From NCBI GenBank assembly GCA_021812385.1, contig JAKANO010000002.1, positions 124,001 through 188,000 on the forward strand: 64,000 nt of DNA, written 5' to 3'. The notes beneath the pieces are model-generated. The model was not told the DNA's origin, ran no database searches, and saw only the letters and a program-made list of their open reading frames with translations. Shown here in pieces: positions 8,488 through 18,144 of the stretch. Made by a program: the position numbers and the translations under genes. Each line of letters opens with the position of its first letter. The first letter of the stretch is position 1. The DNA comes from Pseudomonadota bacterium (lineage in GTDB: Bacteria > Pseudomonadota > Gammaproteobacteria > Burkholderiales > Thiobacteraceae).

Positions 8488-8868
8488 TTAACGAATGAAT
8501 TTAACGGTCCAGATGCCGGCGATGGTCATCGCCAAGGAACCGAACACATGCGCGCAGATGGTGGCAATCGCCCAACCATATTGGGCGCGCATCAGCAGCG
8601 TGACGCTCTCCGCGGAGAAGGTCGAGAACGTCGTCAAGCCACCGAGAAAACCGGTGACAATGAATAAGCGCATTTCATGGCTGATGCTCGGGTGATTGGC
8701 AAAATAAGCCAGCGCCAGCCCGATCAAATAAGCGCCCAACAAATTCGACGTAAGCGTGCCCAAAGGCATATGCGGATGGGTCGGGTTGAGTGCCATGCCC
8801 AAGGCGTAGCGCAACCAGGCGCCGATGGCGGCGCCCATGCCGATCGCGAATATAACCGAGCCTTGCAT
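8488..8868 (-). CDS. crcB: fluoride ion channel CrcB/Fluc
   Basis: A 126-residue protein with four membrane helices. It carries the family motifs GAWLRYALG, GTLTSNLLGAYLIG and the highly conserved GFLGGLTTFSTFSAE, which lines the fluoride path and the sodium site. It works as a dual-topology dimer in the inner membrane to expel fluoride. The ATG at 8868 is preferred to a TTG six codons earlier, which gives no better ribosome site. No fluoride riboswitch could be recognised in the leader. It is the first gene of a two-gene unit with the TSUP transporter. Confidence 0.94.
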   Translation of the reverse strand: MQGSVIFAIGMGAAIGAWLRYALGMALNPTHPHMPLGTLTSNLLGAYLIGLALAYFANHPSISHEMRLFIVTGFLGGLTTFSTFSAESVTLLMRAQYGWAIATICAHVFGSLAMTIAGIWTVKFIR

Positions 8869-9003
8869 ATAAATGATCCGATGCAAAAGGCTTAAGAATA
8901 GCGCAGAATGCTATCCGCGACCAAGCGTGACGACGCGTTATGAAAACGGCTGAAAGCTGGTACTGTCCAGCATGCAACCGACCATCCGCTCAGGATCTGC
9001 CCA

Positions 9004-9034
9004 AAAAAACAAACCCCGCCAAAGAGCGGGGTTT
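9004..9034 (-). terminator. intrinsic terminator after copK
   Basis: A 9-bp perfect stem (AAACCCCGC at 9011-9019 with GCGGGGTTT at 9026-9034) with a 6-base loop is followed, read on the minus strand, by a T-rich run ending at 9004. It lies 30 bases past the copK stop and should end the copper operon transcript. Confidence 0.85.
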
Positions 9035-9063
9035 ATCAGTAATCTGAAAGTATCTCTGAGGAC

Positions 9064-9342
9064 TCAGGGCGCCTTCGGGTTCAAGGTGCCTTGTTCGGTC
9101 AGTTTTTTCCAGATGGCGTTATTTTTCATCATGACCTTCGACCCATCTTTGGCTTCCATTATCTTGCCGTCACGCATCTTGACGCGATTACCGGCGGCAT
9201 CGATATGAATCATCGAACCATCTTTCTGCACGTAAACCGTACCGCCGTCCTTGAGCTCGACCACTGGTGTTCCCTTCGGATTTTCGGCAGCAACAGCGGA
9301 TAGTGAAAAACATAGCAATATCGGTAACAATAACTTACGCAT
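9064..9342 (-). CDS. copK: CopK-family periplasmic copper-binding protein
   Basis: A 92-residue protein with a clear signal peptide (hydrophobic core LLLPILLCFSLS, cleavage after AVAA), leaving about 73 mature residues. The mature part matches CopK of Cupriavidus: short beta-strand repeats of the form KDGS/KDGSM and a methionine-rich middle (MIHID ... VKMRDGKIMEAKDGSKVMMK). In that family the methionines bind Cu(I) and a second site binds Cu(II). A strong AAGGAG ribosome site lies 8 bases before the ATG. It is the last gene of the cus operon and is followed by a terminator. Confidence 0.88.
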   Translation of the reverse strand: MRKLLLPILLCFSLSAVAAENPKGTPVVELKDGGTVYVQKDGSMIHIDAAGNRVKMRDGKIMEAKDGSKVMMKNNAIWKKLTEQGTLNPKAP

Positions 9343-9398
9343 GATTACTCTCCTTTAGGTTAAACAAATGGATAGGACTGTTAATTAGCCATAATCTA

Positions 9399-9420
9399 TT
9401 ACATAACTATCACCTCCTTA
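9399..9420 (-). promoter_or_regulatory. perfect Shine-Dalgarno followed by ATG-TAA start-stop pair
   Basis: Read on the minus strand, TAAGGAGGTGAT (9420-9409) matches the 16S rRNA 3' end over its whole length. Eight bases after GGAGG comes ATG at 9404, and the next codon is TAA. It lies about 24 bases after the cusA stop and 60 before copK. It may be a start-stop regulatory element or the scar of a gene lost from the operon. Confidence 0.5.
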
Positions 9421-9443
9421 TCTTAGTACAGACTTGAGTGCGC

Positions 9444-12400
9444 TTAGGTTAAAGAGCGTCGGCGCATCAAGCGGTAAGCCGCGGGGATCACGAACAAAGA
9501 CAACAGCGGCGCCGTGATCATGCCGCCGACCATGGGCGCGGCAATGCGGCTCATGATTTCGCTGCCAGCGCCGCTGCCAAACAAGATGGGCAGCAAGCCG
9601 GCGATGATCACCGCCACCGTCATGGCTTTGGGCCGTACGCGCAGCACGGCGCCTTCGCGAATCGCGTCCAGTAAATCCGCATCCTTATCCTTGCCTTGAT
9701 CCAGTCGCGCTTGCCAGGCGTGTTTCAGATAGATCAGCATGATGACGCCGAACTCGGCGGATACGCCGGCCAGCGCGATAAAGCCCACGCCCGTCGCCAC
9801 CGACAGATTGAAGCCCATCCAATACAGAAACCAAATCCCGCCGGTCAGGGCGAAGGGCAAGGTGGCCATGATCAGCAGCGCTTCGTCGAAGCGCGAGAAG
9901 GTGAGATACAGCAGTACGAAGATGATCAACAGCGTAGCCGGCACCACGAGCTTCAAGCGCGCATTGGCGCGTTCCAGAAACTCGAATTGTCCGGAGTACG
10001 CGATGCTCACGCCGGGGACGAGCTTCACATCGCGCGCAACGGCTTTACGCAAATCCGCCACGACTGATGACAAATCGCGGCCGCGCACGTCGACATACAC
10101 CCAGCCGCTGGGGCGCGCGTTCTCGCTCTTGAGCATGGGCGGCCCGTCCGTGACGCTGACCTTGGCCACCATGCCCAAGGTGATTTGGCTGCCCTGGGGC
10201 GTATAGATCGGCAGTTGCGCTAAGCGCGCCACCGTATCGCGCCATTCGCGCGGATAGCGCACATTGATCGGGTAGCGCGCCAGCCCTTCCACCGTCTCGC
10301 CGATATTCTCGCCGCCGATCAGGCCGCTCACCACCGACTGCACGTCCGCAACGTTAAGGCCGTAGCGCGCCGCCGCCAGGCGATCGATATCGACATCCAC
10401 GTAACGCCCGCCGGTCAGGCGCTCGGCCAAGGCCGAAGATACGCCGGGCACGCCCTTGGCCACTTGCTCGACCTGCTTCGCGATCTGGTCGATATCCGCC
10501 AAGTTGGCGCCGGAAACCTTGACCCCGATCGGGCTCTTGATGCCGGTGGCCAGCATGTCGATGCGGTTGCGAATCGGCGGAATCCAAATATTGGCGAGGC
10601 CCGGCACTTTGACTGCGCGATCGAGTTCCTCCACCAGTTTTTCCGGGGTCATGCCGGGGCGCCACTGATCGTGCGGCTTGAACTGGATCGCCGTCTCGAA
10701 CATCTCCAGCGGCGCCGGATCGGTGGCGCTCTCGGCGCGCCCCGCCTTGCCGAACACGCGCGCCACCTCGGGCACGGTCTTGATCATGCGGTCGGTCTGC
10801 TGCAATAGCTCGCTGGCCTTTTGCGCCGACAAGCCGGGCAAGGCGCTCGGCATGTAGAGCAGATCGCCTTCGTCGAGCGGCGGCAAGAATTCGCCGCCGA
10901 GCCGGCTCACCGGCCATAAGGCCGTCAAAAATACCAGCACCGCGCCGATCAGCGTGCGCTTGGGATTTGCCAGCACCGCGTTCAACAGCGGCCGATACAG
11001 GCCAATCAGCCAACGGTTGAGCGGATTGCGGTTTTCGTCCGGCAATTTGCCGCGTATCCAATAGCCCATCAGCACCGGCACCAGGGATACGGCCAGCCCG
11101 GCCGCCGCCGCCATGGCGTAGGTCTTGGTGAACGCCAGCGGGCCGAACAGCCGCCCTTCCTGCGCTTCCAAGGTGAACACCGGAATGAAAGACAGCGTGA
11201 TGATCAGCAGCGAGAAAAACAAGGCCGGGCCAACTTCAATCGCAGCCTCGGTCATCACCTGCCAATGCTCCTCACCCTTCAACTGCAAGCCGGGGTGTGC
11301 GTGTTGCCAGGCTTCCACTTTCTTGTGCGCGTTTTCGATCATCACCACCGCCGCATCGACCATGGCGCCGACCGCAATCGCAATGCCGCCCAGCGACATG
11401 ATGTTGGCGTTGACGCCTTGATGGCGCATCACGATAAAGGCGATCAGCACCCCCAGCGGCAAGGACACGATGGCCACCAGCGAAGAGCGCAGATGCCACA
11501 AAAAGATGCCGCACACCAACGCCACTACGATGAATTCCTCGATGAGCTTGTGCGTGAGATTTTTCACCGCGCGGTCGATGAGCTGGCTGCGGTCGTAGGT
11601 GGTCACGATCTCCACCCCTTTGGGCAAGCTGGCCTTCAGCGATTCAAGCTTGGCATGCACCGCCGCGATGGTGGTGCGCGCGTTCTTGCCGGAACGCAAC
11701 ACGACCACGCCGCCGACGGCTTCGCCTTGGCCGTCCAACTCGCCGATGCCGCGCCGCATTTCCGGGCCCAGCTGAATATGCGCGACATCGCCCAGCAGCA
11801 CCGGCACAGCCCCGGCCAGCTTGAGCGGAATCGCGCGAAAATCAGCAACCGATTTCAGATAACCGCTGGCGCGCACCATCAACTCGGCTTCGCCCAACTC
11901 CAATACCGCGCCGCCGCTTTCCTGATTGGCCATGCGAATCGCCTGCGTCACCTCTGCCTGCGTAATGCCGTAGCTGGCGAGCTTGACGGGATCGAGCACC
12001 ACTTGATATTGCTTGACCATGCCGCCGATGGTGGCGACCTCGGCCACATTCGGCAGGGTCTTCAACTCATATTTCAAAAACCAATCCTGCAATGAGCGCA
12101 GCTGCGCCAGATCATGCTTGCCGCTGCGGTCGACCAGGGCATACTGGTAAATCCAGCCCACGCCCGTGGCATCCGGACCCAAGCTGGTGCGCGCAGTGCT
12201 CGGCAGACGGCTCTGCACTTGGTTGAGATATTCCAACACGCGTGAGCGCGCCCAATACAAGTCCGTGCCGTCCTCGAACAACACATACACGAAGCTGTCG
12301 CCGAAAAAGGAAAAGCCGCGCACCGTCTTGGCGCCGGGCACCGACAGCATGGTGGTGGCGAGCGGATACGTCACCTGGTTCTCGACCAGTTGCGGCGCTT

Positions 12401-12566
12401 GCCCGGGATAGCTGGTGCGAATGATGACTTGCACGTCGGACAAATCCGGCAAGGCGTCGATGGGCGTGGTCATCACCGACCATACGCCCCAGGCCGTGGC
12501 AAACAGCGCGGCCAGCAACACCAAGAAGCGGTTCGTCACCGACCAACGGATGAGCTTGGCAATCAT
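9444..12566 (-). CDS. cusA: heavy-metal RND efflux pump, inner-membrane subunit (CusA/SilA type)
   Basis: A 1040-residue HME-family RND transporter that pumps monovalent copper or silver out through CusBC using the proton gradient. Twelve membrane segments and two large periplasmic loops are visible. Strong CusA-like stretches include [57 protein letters not shown] and [19 protein letters not shown]. The Met in PLEM and in NRIDM lie where CusA has its copper-channel methionines, judged from memory of the family. The start overlaps the cusB stop by 4 bases. The length fits the family. Confidence 0.95.
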   Translation of the reverse strand: MIAKLIRWSVTNRFLVLLAALFATAWGVWSVMTTPIDALPDLSDVQVIIRTSYPGQAPQLVENQVTYPLATTMLSVPGAKTVRGFSFFGDSFVYVLFEDGTDLYWARSRVLEYLNQVQSRLPSTARTSLGPDATGVGWIYQYALVDRSGKHDLAQLRSLQDWFLKYELKTLPNVAEVATIGGMVKQYQVVLDPVKLASYGITQAEVTQAIRMANQESGGAVLELGEAELMVRASGYLKSVADFRAIPLKLAGAVPVLLGDVAHIQLGPEMRRGIGELDGQGEAVGGVVVLRSGKNARTTIAAVHAKLESLKASLPKGVEIVTTYDRSQLIDRAVKNLTHKLIEEFIVVALVCGIFLWHLRSSLVAIVSLPLGVLIAFIVMRHQGVNANIMSLGGIAIAVGAMVDAAVVMIENAHKKVEAWQHAHPGLQLKGEEHWQVMTEAAIEVGPALFFSLLIITLSFIPVFTLEAQEGRLFGPLAFTKTYAMAAAAGLAVSLVPVLMGYWIRGKLPDENRNPLNRWLIGLYRPLLNAVLANPKRTLIGAVLVFLTALWPVSRLGGEFLPPLDEGDLLYMPSALPGLSAQKASELLQQTDRMIKTVPEVARVFGKAGRAESATDPAPLEMFETAIQFKPHDQWRPGMTPEKLVEELDRAVKVPGLANIWIPPIRNRIDMLATGIKSPIGVKVSGANLADIDQIAKQVEQVAKGVPGVSSALAERLTGGRYVDVDIDRLAAARYGLNVADVQSVVSGLIGGENIGETVEGLARYPINVRYPREWRDTVARLAQLPIYTPQGSQITLGMVAKVSVTDGPPMLKSENARPSGWVYVDVRGRDLSSVVADLRKAVARDVKLVPGVSIAYSGQFEFLERANARLKLVVPATLLIIFVLLYLTFSRFDEALLIMATLPFALTGGIWFLYWMGFNLSVATGVGFIALAGVSAEFGVIMLIYLKHAWQARLDQGKDKDADLLDAIREGAVLRVRPKAMTVAVIIAGLLPILFGSGAGSEIMSRIAAPMVGGMITAPLLSLFVIPAAYRLMRRRSLT

Positions 12567-14095
12567 GGATTGCCTCCCGTTTTTGTCAGCTGTTCGACGA
12601 TCAGCCCATCATCGGTCTCGCGTACGCCCACACGCACCTTGTCGCCGACTTTTAAACCCTTTACCAATTCGGGCTTGGCCAAAGGATAGGCCATGGTCAT
12701 GCTCGGCATGGACAGGGTCGGAAATGGGCCATGCGCCAGCGTGATCTCATCCTTGCCGATTTCTTTGATGGTTGCATCGGCCTCGTGCAAGGCGGCAGGC
12801 GCGGTTCCGGACATGGCGCCAGACTTTGCTCCAGCTTCACCTGTATTGCGCGCCATGATGCCGGACAGGCTCGCTTCGGAATCGATCAAGAACTGCCCGC
12901 TGGAAACCACCTGCTGCCCTTCTTCCAGCCCGGCCAAAATCACCGTGCGCTCATTCACCTCGCGCCCCAGCGTTACCTCTACCGGGATAAAGTGTCCGGC
13001 GTCGCCCGCCACCATCACCAGCGTGCGTTTTCCGGTACGAATCACGGCCTCGGTCGGCACCGACAATGCGGTCGCCTGGTCCGTGTGCGCCAAGATCACT
13101 TGCGCCGAGAGTCCTGGACGCAAGCGGCCATCCCGATTCGGCAACTCGACGCGCACGCGCAAGCTGCGCGAGGCATCACTCAGCATGGGCAAGATCGCGG
13201 TGATGCGCCCGCTAATCGCTTCCCCCGGAAAGCCGTCGATGCGCACTTGCGCGCTGCCGCCAGTGCGCACATCCGCGGCCATGGCTTGCGGCACGGCGGC
13301 GTCTAACCAGACGCTGCTCAAGCCATTGATACGCGCCAGCGTTTGGCCGGCCATCACCGTCATGCCGGGGCGCACATCGAGCGACTGCAGCAAGCCGCCG
13401 ATCGGTGCCGAAACCGTATAACGCGTGCGCGGCGTACCGCTTTTTTCAACTTCGCGGATCAGTTGCTCCGGCATGCCCATCAAGCGCAGCCGATCGCGCG
13501 CTGCCGCCAGCAAGCCCGCATCCCCCTTATCCTGGGTGGCGCGCAAGGCCAACAGCTCGTACTGCCCGGCCGCCCACTCCGGCACCAAAAATTCCACCAA
13601 GGGTTGCCCAGCCTTGACGATGTCGCCCGGCGCCAAGGGCCAAGTGTGTTCGACGAAACCTGCTACGCGGTTTTGCACCACCGCCACATCGCGTTCGTTA
13701 TAGCCCACGATGCCGGTGACTTCGATCTGCGTGGACAGCGGGATGCGCGTCACCGCCGCCAGCCGCGTGCCGAGATTTTGCAACACAACGGGATCGATCT
13801 TCACCCCGGCGCCGGCAGTGCTTGCGTCGGCCATTTTGGGCACCAGCTGCATGTCCATGAACGGCGATTTTCCGGGCTTATCGAAATGCTGCTGCGGGTA
13901 CATCGGGTCGTACCAGTACAGCACTTTGTCTTTCTCTTGAGCTGGGGCTTTCTCTGCCATGCCCGCAGCGGCCTGATCATTCATGACCGGCGCCATCGCC
14001 GCACGTTTTGCCCACCAACCGCCGCCGAGCGCACCCAGCGCCAGCAGCAGCGCACCAATGACGAACAGCGCTAAATTATGTTTGAAATTTTTCAT
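12563..14095 (-). CDS. cusB: RND periplasmic adaptor CusB with C-terminal CusF domain
   Basis: A 510-residue membrane-fusion protein. A signal anchor (about 9-29) is followed by a heavy-metal-binding segment (YWYDPMYP at 60-67, MDMQLVP at 80-86), the barrel-sandwich hybrid and beta-barrel regions, and a CusF-like copper-binding domain from about 436. In the CusF part H455, M463, M466 and M468 have exactly the spacing of CusF His36, Trp44, Met47 and Met49, but the tryptophan is replaced by Met. The fusion makes a separate CusF chaperone unnecessary, and none is seen. The gene overlaps cusC and cusA by 4 bases each. Confidence 0.95.
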   Translation of the reverse strand: MKNFKHNLALFVIGALLLALGALGGGWWAKRAAMAPVMNDQAAAGMAEKAPAQEKDKVLYWYDPMYPQQHFDKPGKSPFMDMQLVPKMADASTAGAGVKIDPVVLQNLGTRLAAVTRIPLSTQIEVTGIVGYNERDVAVVQNRVAGFVEHTWPLAPGDIVKAGQPLVEFLVPEWAAGQYELLALRATQDKGDAGLLAAARDRLRLMGMPEQLIREVEKSGTPRTRYTVSAPIGGLLQSLDVRPGMTVMAGQTLARINGLSSVWLDAAVPQAMAADVRTGGSAQVRIDGFPGEAISGRITAILPMLSDASRSLRVRVELPNRDGRLRPGLSAQVILAHTDQATALSVPTEAVIRTGKRTLVMVAGDAGHFIPVEVTLGREVNERTVILAGLEEGQQVVSSGQFLIDSEASLSGIMARNTGEAGAKSGAMSGTAPAALHEADATIKEIGKDEITLAHGPFPTLSMPSMTMAYPLAKPELVKGLKVGDKVRVGVRETDDGLIVEQLTKTGGNP

Positions 14096-15372
14096 GGTTT
14101 TTCTCCTGCCGGTTCGCCATAGGCATAGTACAAACGCGCCGCCATCTGGCTGCGCTCGCCGCTGATTTCAATCAATTTGAGTTTTGCGTCAATGCGCTCG
14201 CGGCGCGCCATAATCACGTCGCTCAAACTTCCCTTGCCGCCTTGCCAATCGGCCATGGCCAATTGAACTTTTTCCTCGGCCAGCGGCAATAGCACGTCGC
14301 GCTGGCGCTTCAGCGCATTGGTCAGCCGCTCAAAATCCGCCAGGTCAGACTCCAGCATCGCGGAATGCTCGCGCAGCGTGGCTTCACGCTCGGCATCCAA
14401 GCCGATACGCTCGGCGCGCTTCGCGGCGATCATCGGGTCTTGGCGTGTTCCGGTGAATAATCGCAAGTCGAAACTGGCCTGCAATGAAACCATGTCGCTG
14501 AATTGAGGGCCGCGCTTTTGATAGGCCAGCTCCAGCGACCAATCGGATTTCTTTTCCGCCTGCGCTTCCTTAATCTCCGCATTGAGTTCATCCGCCTTCG
14601 AATCGAAATACGCAATTTCTGGATGTTGATGCAGGCGATGCTGCAATATTTCGCGCGTAATCGGCCACTCCGGCGCTTGGCCTTGCAAGGGCGCATTCGC
14701 CGCCGGACCAATCCAGCGTTTGAGCGCGGCGATAGCCTGACTGCGGCGCGCTTCCAACGCATCGCGGCGCTCATCAATCAGCGCGGCCTCCTGGCGCGGC
14801 GCGATGGTTTCCGCCGTCATGCCCTTACCGCCGGCGAGACGGGCGCGCACCGCGGCATCCAGCAAGCGGTTTTCCGCCGATAACGCGTCGATATAGGCCA
14901 GCTCCTGCTCCACGGTATCGCGCCCGATCCAGGCCACAGCCGTTTCGCGCAGCACGCTCAGGCGCGTGATCTGGGTTTGCGCTTCGGCCACCGCCACGCG
15001 CCCTTTCGCGACTTCGACCCGCGCGGCGCGCTTATCTTGATTCGGGAAATCTTGCATGATGCCGATACGCCGCATGGTCATGAAATCGCGCGAAAGGCTA
15101 AAACGGTCGCCGGTATCGATCGGCAAATTGTCGATCCCCAGCACCAATTTTGGATCCGGCAATGCGCCGGCCGGGATTGCCGAGGCGCGCGCGGCATCCT
15201 CCTGCGCGGCACTTGCCTTTAAGGTAGGCGTGCTGCGTTCGGCGATCGCTAGCGCTTCATTGAAAGACAAGGGATCGGCAACGGCCTTTGCCGTAAAACC
15301 CGCCAACAAGACGGGGATCACAACGCAAGCAACCATAAACCGCCACAAAGCAGTAGATGCGAGTGCATACAT
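14092..15372 (-). CDS. cusC: outer-membrane efflux channel, TolC family (CusC type)
   Basis: A 426-residue TolC/NodT-family protein with a signal peptide (GFTAKAVADP region) and two long alpha-helical OEP repeats (about 33-220 and 225-415). It lacks an obvious lipobox, unlike E. coli CusC. It forms the outer-membrane exit duct of the copper/silver pump. GGAG lies 8 bases before the ATG at 15372. It is the first gene of the cusCBA unit, so the operon promoter should lie between 15373 and 15478, unless transcription starts before the Cys/His-rich gene upstream. Confidence 0.92.
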   Translation of the reverse strand: MYALASTALWRFMVACVVIPVLLAGFTAKAVADPLSFNEALAIAERSTPTLKASAAQEDAARASAIPAGALPDPKLVLGIDNLPIDTGDRFSLSRDFMTMRRIGIMQDFPNQDKRAARVEVAKGRVAVAEAQTQITRLSVLRETAVAWIGRDTVEQELAYIDALSAENRLLDAAVRARLAGGKGMTAETIAPRQEAALIDERRDALEARRSQAIAALKRWIGPAANAPLQGQAPEWPITREILQHRLHQHPEIAYFDSKADELNAEIKEAQAEKKSDWSLELAYQKRGPQFSDMVSLQASFDLRLFTGTRQDPMIAAKRAERIGLDAEREATLREHSAMLESDLADFERLTNALKRQRDVLLPLAEEKVQLAMADWQGGKGSLSDVIMARRERIDAKLKLIEISGERSQMAARLYYAYGEPAGEKP

Positions 15373-15478
15373 GTTCTAACTCCATTCGAGTTTGCGTGGC
15401 GCATGCGCGCGACGCAAGACACGGGGCAAGCGTGCTGCGGCAAGTCCGCCGCAGCACGGCATTCAGCAAATCGGGAGC

Positions 15479-15850
15479 TTAGGACAAGGCTGGCGGTCGC
15501 CAGACACTCGATGGGTCGAACGAAGGAATGAACTGCGCTACACGCGGGAGCCAGACGGCTGGCTGAATCGCCGGGACTTGAAACGCCAGGGCGGAACCGA
15601 AGTATTGCCAACTCGTGGAGGGGTGGCATTGCTGTCCGCCCTTGCAATCCTTGCAGGTGTTCTGATCGTGATGCTTGCAGCAATCGGGCATAGCCGCGTC
15701 GTCGGCGGAATCGTCCATCGCCATTTGCATCGCCGCTGGATGGTTCAATGGATGGCTCATGGGGCAAGTGCAAGCGAACGCGGCCATGCTCGCGAAGCCC
15801 TGAACCGGGATCGCGAAACTGAGTAACAAACAAATGAATATCCGCCGCAT
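15479..15850 (-). CDS. secreted Cys/His/Met-rich small protein upstream of cusCBA
   Basis: A 123-residue protein with a signal peptide (IFICLLLSFAIPVQGFASM) and a central metal-ligand-rich stretch: CTCPMSHPLNH, MQMAMDD and then CCKHHDQNTCKDCKGGQQC. Such clusters are typical of periplasmic copper-handling proteins found beside cus/cop genes (DUF2946-like by its position and pattern; I am not sure of the family). It probably binds copper before the pump, by inference from composition and from its place directly before cusC. Confidence 0.8.
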   Translation of the reverse strand: MRRIFICLLLSFAIPVQGFASMAAFACTCPMSHPLNHPAAMQMAMDDSADDAAMPDCCKHHDQNTCKDCKGGQQCHPSTSWQYFGSALAFQVPAIQPAVWLPRVAQFIPSFDPSSVWRPPALS

Positions 15851-15917
15851 ATTGATATTTTAGTTAAAAACGACAAAAGATGTTGGCTAGTTTTCAGCTT
15901 GGCGTGGCATCGACGAT

Positions 15918-16487
15918 TTATTTTTCCGCGGAACCATTGCCGGCATCAGGCTTGGATACAGTGGAAAAATCATCCCAACTGACTTCCTCGATCTGATATG
16001 ACTGCCCATGAAAATATTCGTCTTCGATATCGTGGGTTGCCGCCTGGCTCGCGGTTTCACTAGGCGCTGCCGCTTGTGCGGCAGCGGCTTGCGGCTCGGG
16101 CATGATGGTCGCGCCGGCGCCATATTGCACATCGGGCCCCTGGGTATGTTTGGGCGGCATGGGAAAGCGCCAAAACATCCGATCGACTTCTATCTCGGTT
16201 TGCTTTAACACGAACTGTTTGATTGGCTGCTCGATAATGTAGGAAAAGCGCAATTTTTTATGCGGTGGGGTTTCCACCATCAGCACAATACGATGGTCCG
16301 GCAGCGTCGAGGCGACAATCCGCGCACGGATTTCAAAGCGTGACAAGTATTCTTGCGCCGCCTTTGCCACTGCTTCTTCTCGCTCCGCGCGCCGCTTCTC
16401 GCGCAACATGCCCGGGACGATCATGCTCGCTGCCGCAATAACTGCGGCGATAGCAACGGCGATAGAAATGACGAGCGCAATATTCAT
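15918..16487 (-). CDS. membrane-anchored hypothetical protein, 189 aa
   Basis: I do not recognise the family. One N-terminal membrane helix (ALVISIAVAIAAVIAAASMI) is followed by a charged coiled region, then a domain with the strand pattern RIVASTLPDHRIVLMVETPP, and a low-complexity Ala/Glu/Gln tail. It begins 6 bases after the stop of the DUF302-type gene on the same strand, so the two are probably cotranscribed. The C-terminal tail looks disordered. Confidence 0.75.
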   Translation of the reverse strand: MNIALVISIAVAIAAVIAAASMIVPGMLREKRRAEREEAVAKAAQEYLSRFEIRARIVASTLPDHRIVLMVETPPHKKLRFSYIIEQPIKQFVLKQTEIEVDRMFWRFPMPPKHTQGPDVQYGAGATIMPEPQAAAAQAAAPSETASQAATHDIEDEYFHGQSYQIEEVSWDDFSTVSKPDAGNGSAEK

Positions 16488-16493
16488 GTAGCC

Positions 16494-16970
16494 CTACTGA
16501 ATCGCTTCTTCGACAATGGAGCGCAGCAGCTTTTCCACTTGCATCAGTGCAAGCTTAGAAGCGGGCGATGCGTCATCCGCCTCTGGCTTGCGGAAGCTGA
16601 TGTAGGTTTTGTTCGGCTCGTTCGGTAATACATAGACCGAAATAATGTAGGGGCAAAACACAATATTATGCGGGTCGGCTTCCATGGTCAGGCGCGATAC
16701 GGTGGCGCTGCAAAACTCATAGGACTCGGCTTTGTTAAAAATATGTTTCGCATTTTTAACAACCGCGCCGGTACGCTCCAGCATGTCGCCGATATGCGAG
16801 GTGGTGTTGATCACCAAACCTTTTTCGATAATGGCTTCATTGATGGCGCTTTTTACAAACTCGAAATCTTGCTTCGAGGTATAAGTCACCATATGTTTGC
16901 CGCTGGCAAAAGCGCTCGTGGATAAGGCGAGCAAAACCAATCCGAGCACGGGCAAAGACAGAATACGCAT
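16494..16970 (-). CDS. secreted DUF302-like protein
   Basis: A 158-residue protein with a clean signal peptide (LPVLGLVLLALSTSAFASG). The mature part shows the DUF302 pattern: FEFVKSAINEAIIEKGLVI, a central NAKHIFNKAESYEFCSATVSR stretch with one Cys, then NIVFCPYIISVYVLPNEP. DUF302 proteins are small periplasmic or soluble proteins of unknown function, often seen near redox genes. It heads a two-gene unit with the membrane-anchored protein downstream. Confidence 0.85.
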   Translation of the reverse strand: MRILSLPVLGLVLLALSTSAFASGKHMVTYTSKQDFEFVKSAINEAIIEKGLVINTTSHIGDMLERTGAVVKNAKHIFNKAESYEFCSATVSRLTMEADPHNIVFCPYIISVYVLPNEPNKTYISFRKPEADDASPASKLALMQVEKLLRSIVEEAIQ

Positions 16971-17073
16971 TACATTTCCTTCTGCAAAAGTGAAAAACCC
17001 AGAATAACAAAGGCCGGGCTAGATGAATAGCGGATAATTTTCGACAAACTTGATAGGAATCAGCAACCTGCTT

Positions 17074-17427
17074 TTAGCCTGCCGTGTTTAGCAGGCGCTG
17101 CAGCGCATCCAGTTCTTGCCCTACCGCTGCCGCGGCCTTGCTCTCGATCAGGCGATAGCGCCGCAGCAAATCCTCGGCAAACGGCGTAATTTTCGCCCCG
17201 CCGCCGCGTTTTCCCCCCACGGCGGCCAGCACCACCGGCTGCTGGAAGGCTTGGTTCATCGCCTCGACCAACAGCCAAGCCCGGCGATACGACATGCCCA
17301 TCTCGCGCGCTGCCGCGGATATCGAGCCGCACCGGGCAATGGCTTCCAGCAGCGCGATCTTGCCCGGCCCGAGGGACGTGGATGCGCCAAAAAGAATGCG
17401 AATGCTTGGACTGACCTGCTGCGTCAC
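17074..17427 (-). CDS. ModE-like LysR-type winged-helix protein without molybdate domain
   Basis: A 117-residue protein matching the N-terminal DNA-binding domain of ModE: GPGKIALLEAIARCGSISAAAREMGMSYRRAW, then GKRGGGAKITPFAEDLLRRYR. The two MOP/TOBE domains that bind molybdate in full-length ModE are absent. The GTG start at 17427 overlaps the moaE stop in GTGA, which favours it over an upstream in-frame ATG that would lie inside moaE. By context it regulates molybdenum-related genes, but without its own molybdate sensor it may act as a one-domain repressor. Confidence 0.87.
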   Translation of the reverse strand: MTQQVSPSIRILFGASTSLGPGKIALLEAIARCGSISAAAREMGMSYRRAWLLVEAMNQAFQQPVVLAAVGGKRGGGAKITPFAEDLLRRYRLIESKAAAAVGQELDALQRLLNTAG

Positions 17428-17885
17428 GGCAAATCCTGCGTCCAGCGCTGGGCTGCGGCATCGTCGCTGCTGCGCGCATCCACCCAGCGCGCGCCGTCCG
17501 GGGTTTGCTCTTTTTTCCAAAAAGGCGCTTGGGTCTTTAGGTAATCCATGATGAATTCGCAGGCTTGGAACGCCGGGCCGCGATGGGCGCCTGCCACCGC
17601 CACCAGCACGATTTGCTCGGTGGGCAGCAAACGCCCGACGCGATGAATCACCAAAACCTCGTCGATGTCCCAGCGTTGCTTGGCTTGGGTTTCAATCGAC
17701 TCCAAGGCTTTTTGCGTCATTGCAGGATAGTGTTCGAGCATGAGTTCGGATACGGCGGCTCCCGCATTGATGTCCCGCACCAAGCCGATAAAAGCCACGA
17801 CCGCACCCAATTCGGGGCGTGCTTGGCGCAGCGCGGCGATTTCCGTGGATAAATCGAAATCGGCTTCCTGCACGCGGATGCTCAA
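17424..17885 (-). CDS. moaE: molybdopterin synthase catalytic subunit
   Basis: A 153-residue MoaE. It pairs with MoaD to insert two dithiolene sulfurs into cyclic pyranopterin monophosphate. Typical motifs are GAVVAFIGLVRD, LMLEHYPAMTQKALE, VLVIHRVGRLLPTEQIVLVAVAGAHR and the catalytic lysine region at DYLKTQAPFWKKE. It follows moaD with a 1-base gap and overlaps the ModE-like gene by 4 bases, so all belong to one transcript. Confidence 0.96.
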   Translation of the reverse strand: MSIRVQEADFDLSTEIAALRQARPELGAVVAFIGLVRDINAGAAVSELMLEHYPAMTQKALESIETQAKQRWDIDEVLVIHRVGRLLPTEQIVLVAVAGAHRGPAFQACEFIMDYLKTQAPFWKKEQTPDGARWVDARSSDDAAAQRWTQDLP

Positions 17886-17886
17886 A

Positions 17887-18144
17887 CTAGCCTCCCGTCA
17901 CCGGGGGAAACAACGCCACTTCGTCGCCGTCCTTTAAGTGCGTATCGTTTTGCGCTAAGTCTTGATTCACGGCCACACGCACGACTTTTTCGTCGCCTAA
18001 GGCAGCTTGCCACTGCGGGCCGCGGGCGCGCAGATAATTCAGCAAATCGCCGACGCTGGTCAGATTCGGCTGCAGCGCAATACCCTCTTGCGCCAGCCCC
18101 AAGCGCTCGCGCAAGCGCGCGAAATACAGTACGGTCAGTGCCAT
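17887..18144 (-). CDS. moaD: molybdopterin synthase sulfur carrier subunit
   Basis: An 85-residue ubiquitin-fold protein ending in the required Gly-Gly (FPPVTGG), the tail that becomes thiocarboxylated and donates sulfur to the pterin. The VLYFARLRERLG start and the DGDEVALFPPV segment are typical. Its first codons overlap the end of moeA by 10 bases, and moaE follows at once. Confidence 0.96.
   Translation of the reverse strand: MALTVLYFARLRERLGLAQEGIALQPNLTSVGDLLNYLRARGPQWQAALGDEKVVRVAVNQDLAQNDTHLKDGDEVALFPPVTGG

Noticed and set aside
8869-9003. Fluoride riboswitch upstream of crcB
   Set aside because: The leader of crcB on the minus strand lacks the conserved GGNGAUGGNGUUC-type start and the pseudoknot partners; nothing resembling the motif could be found by eye.
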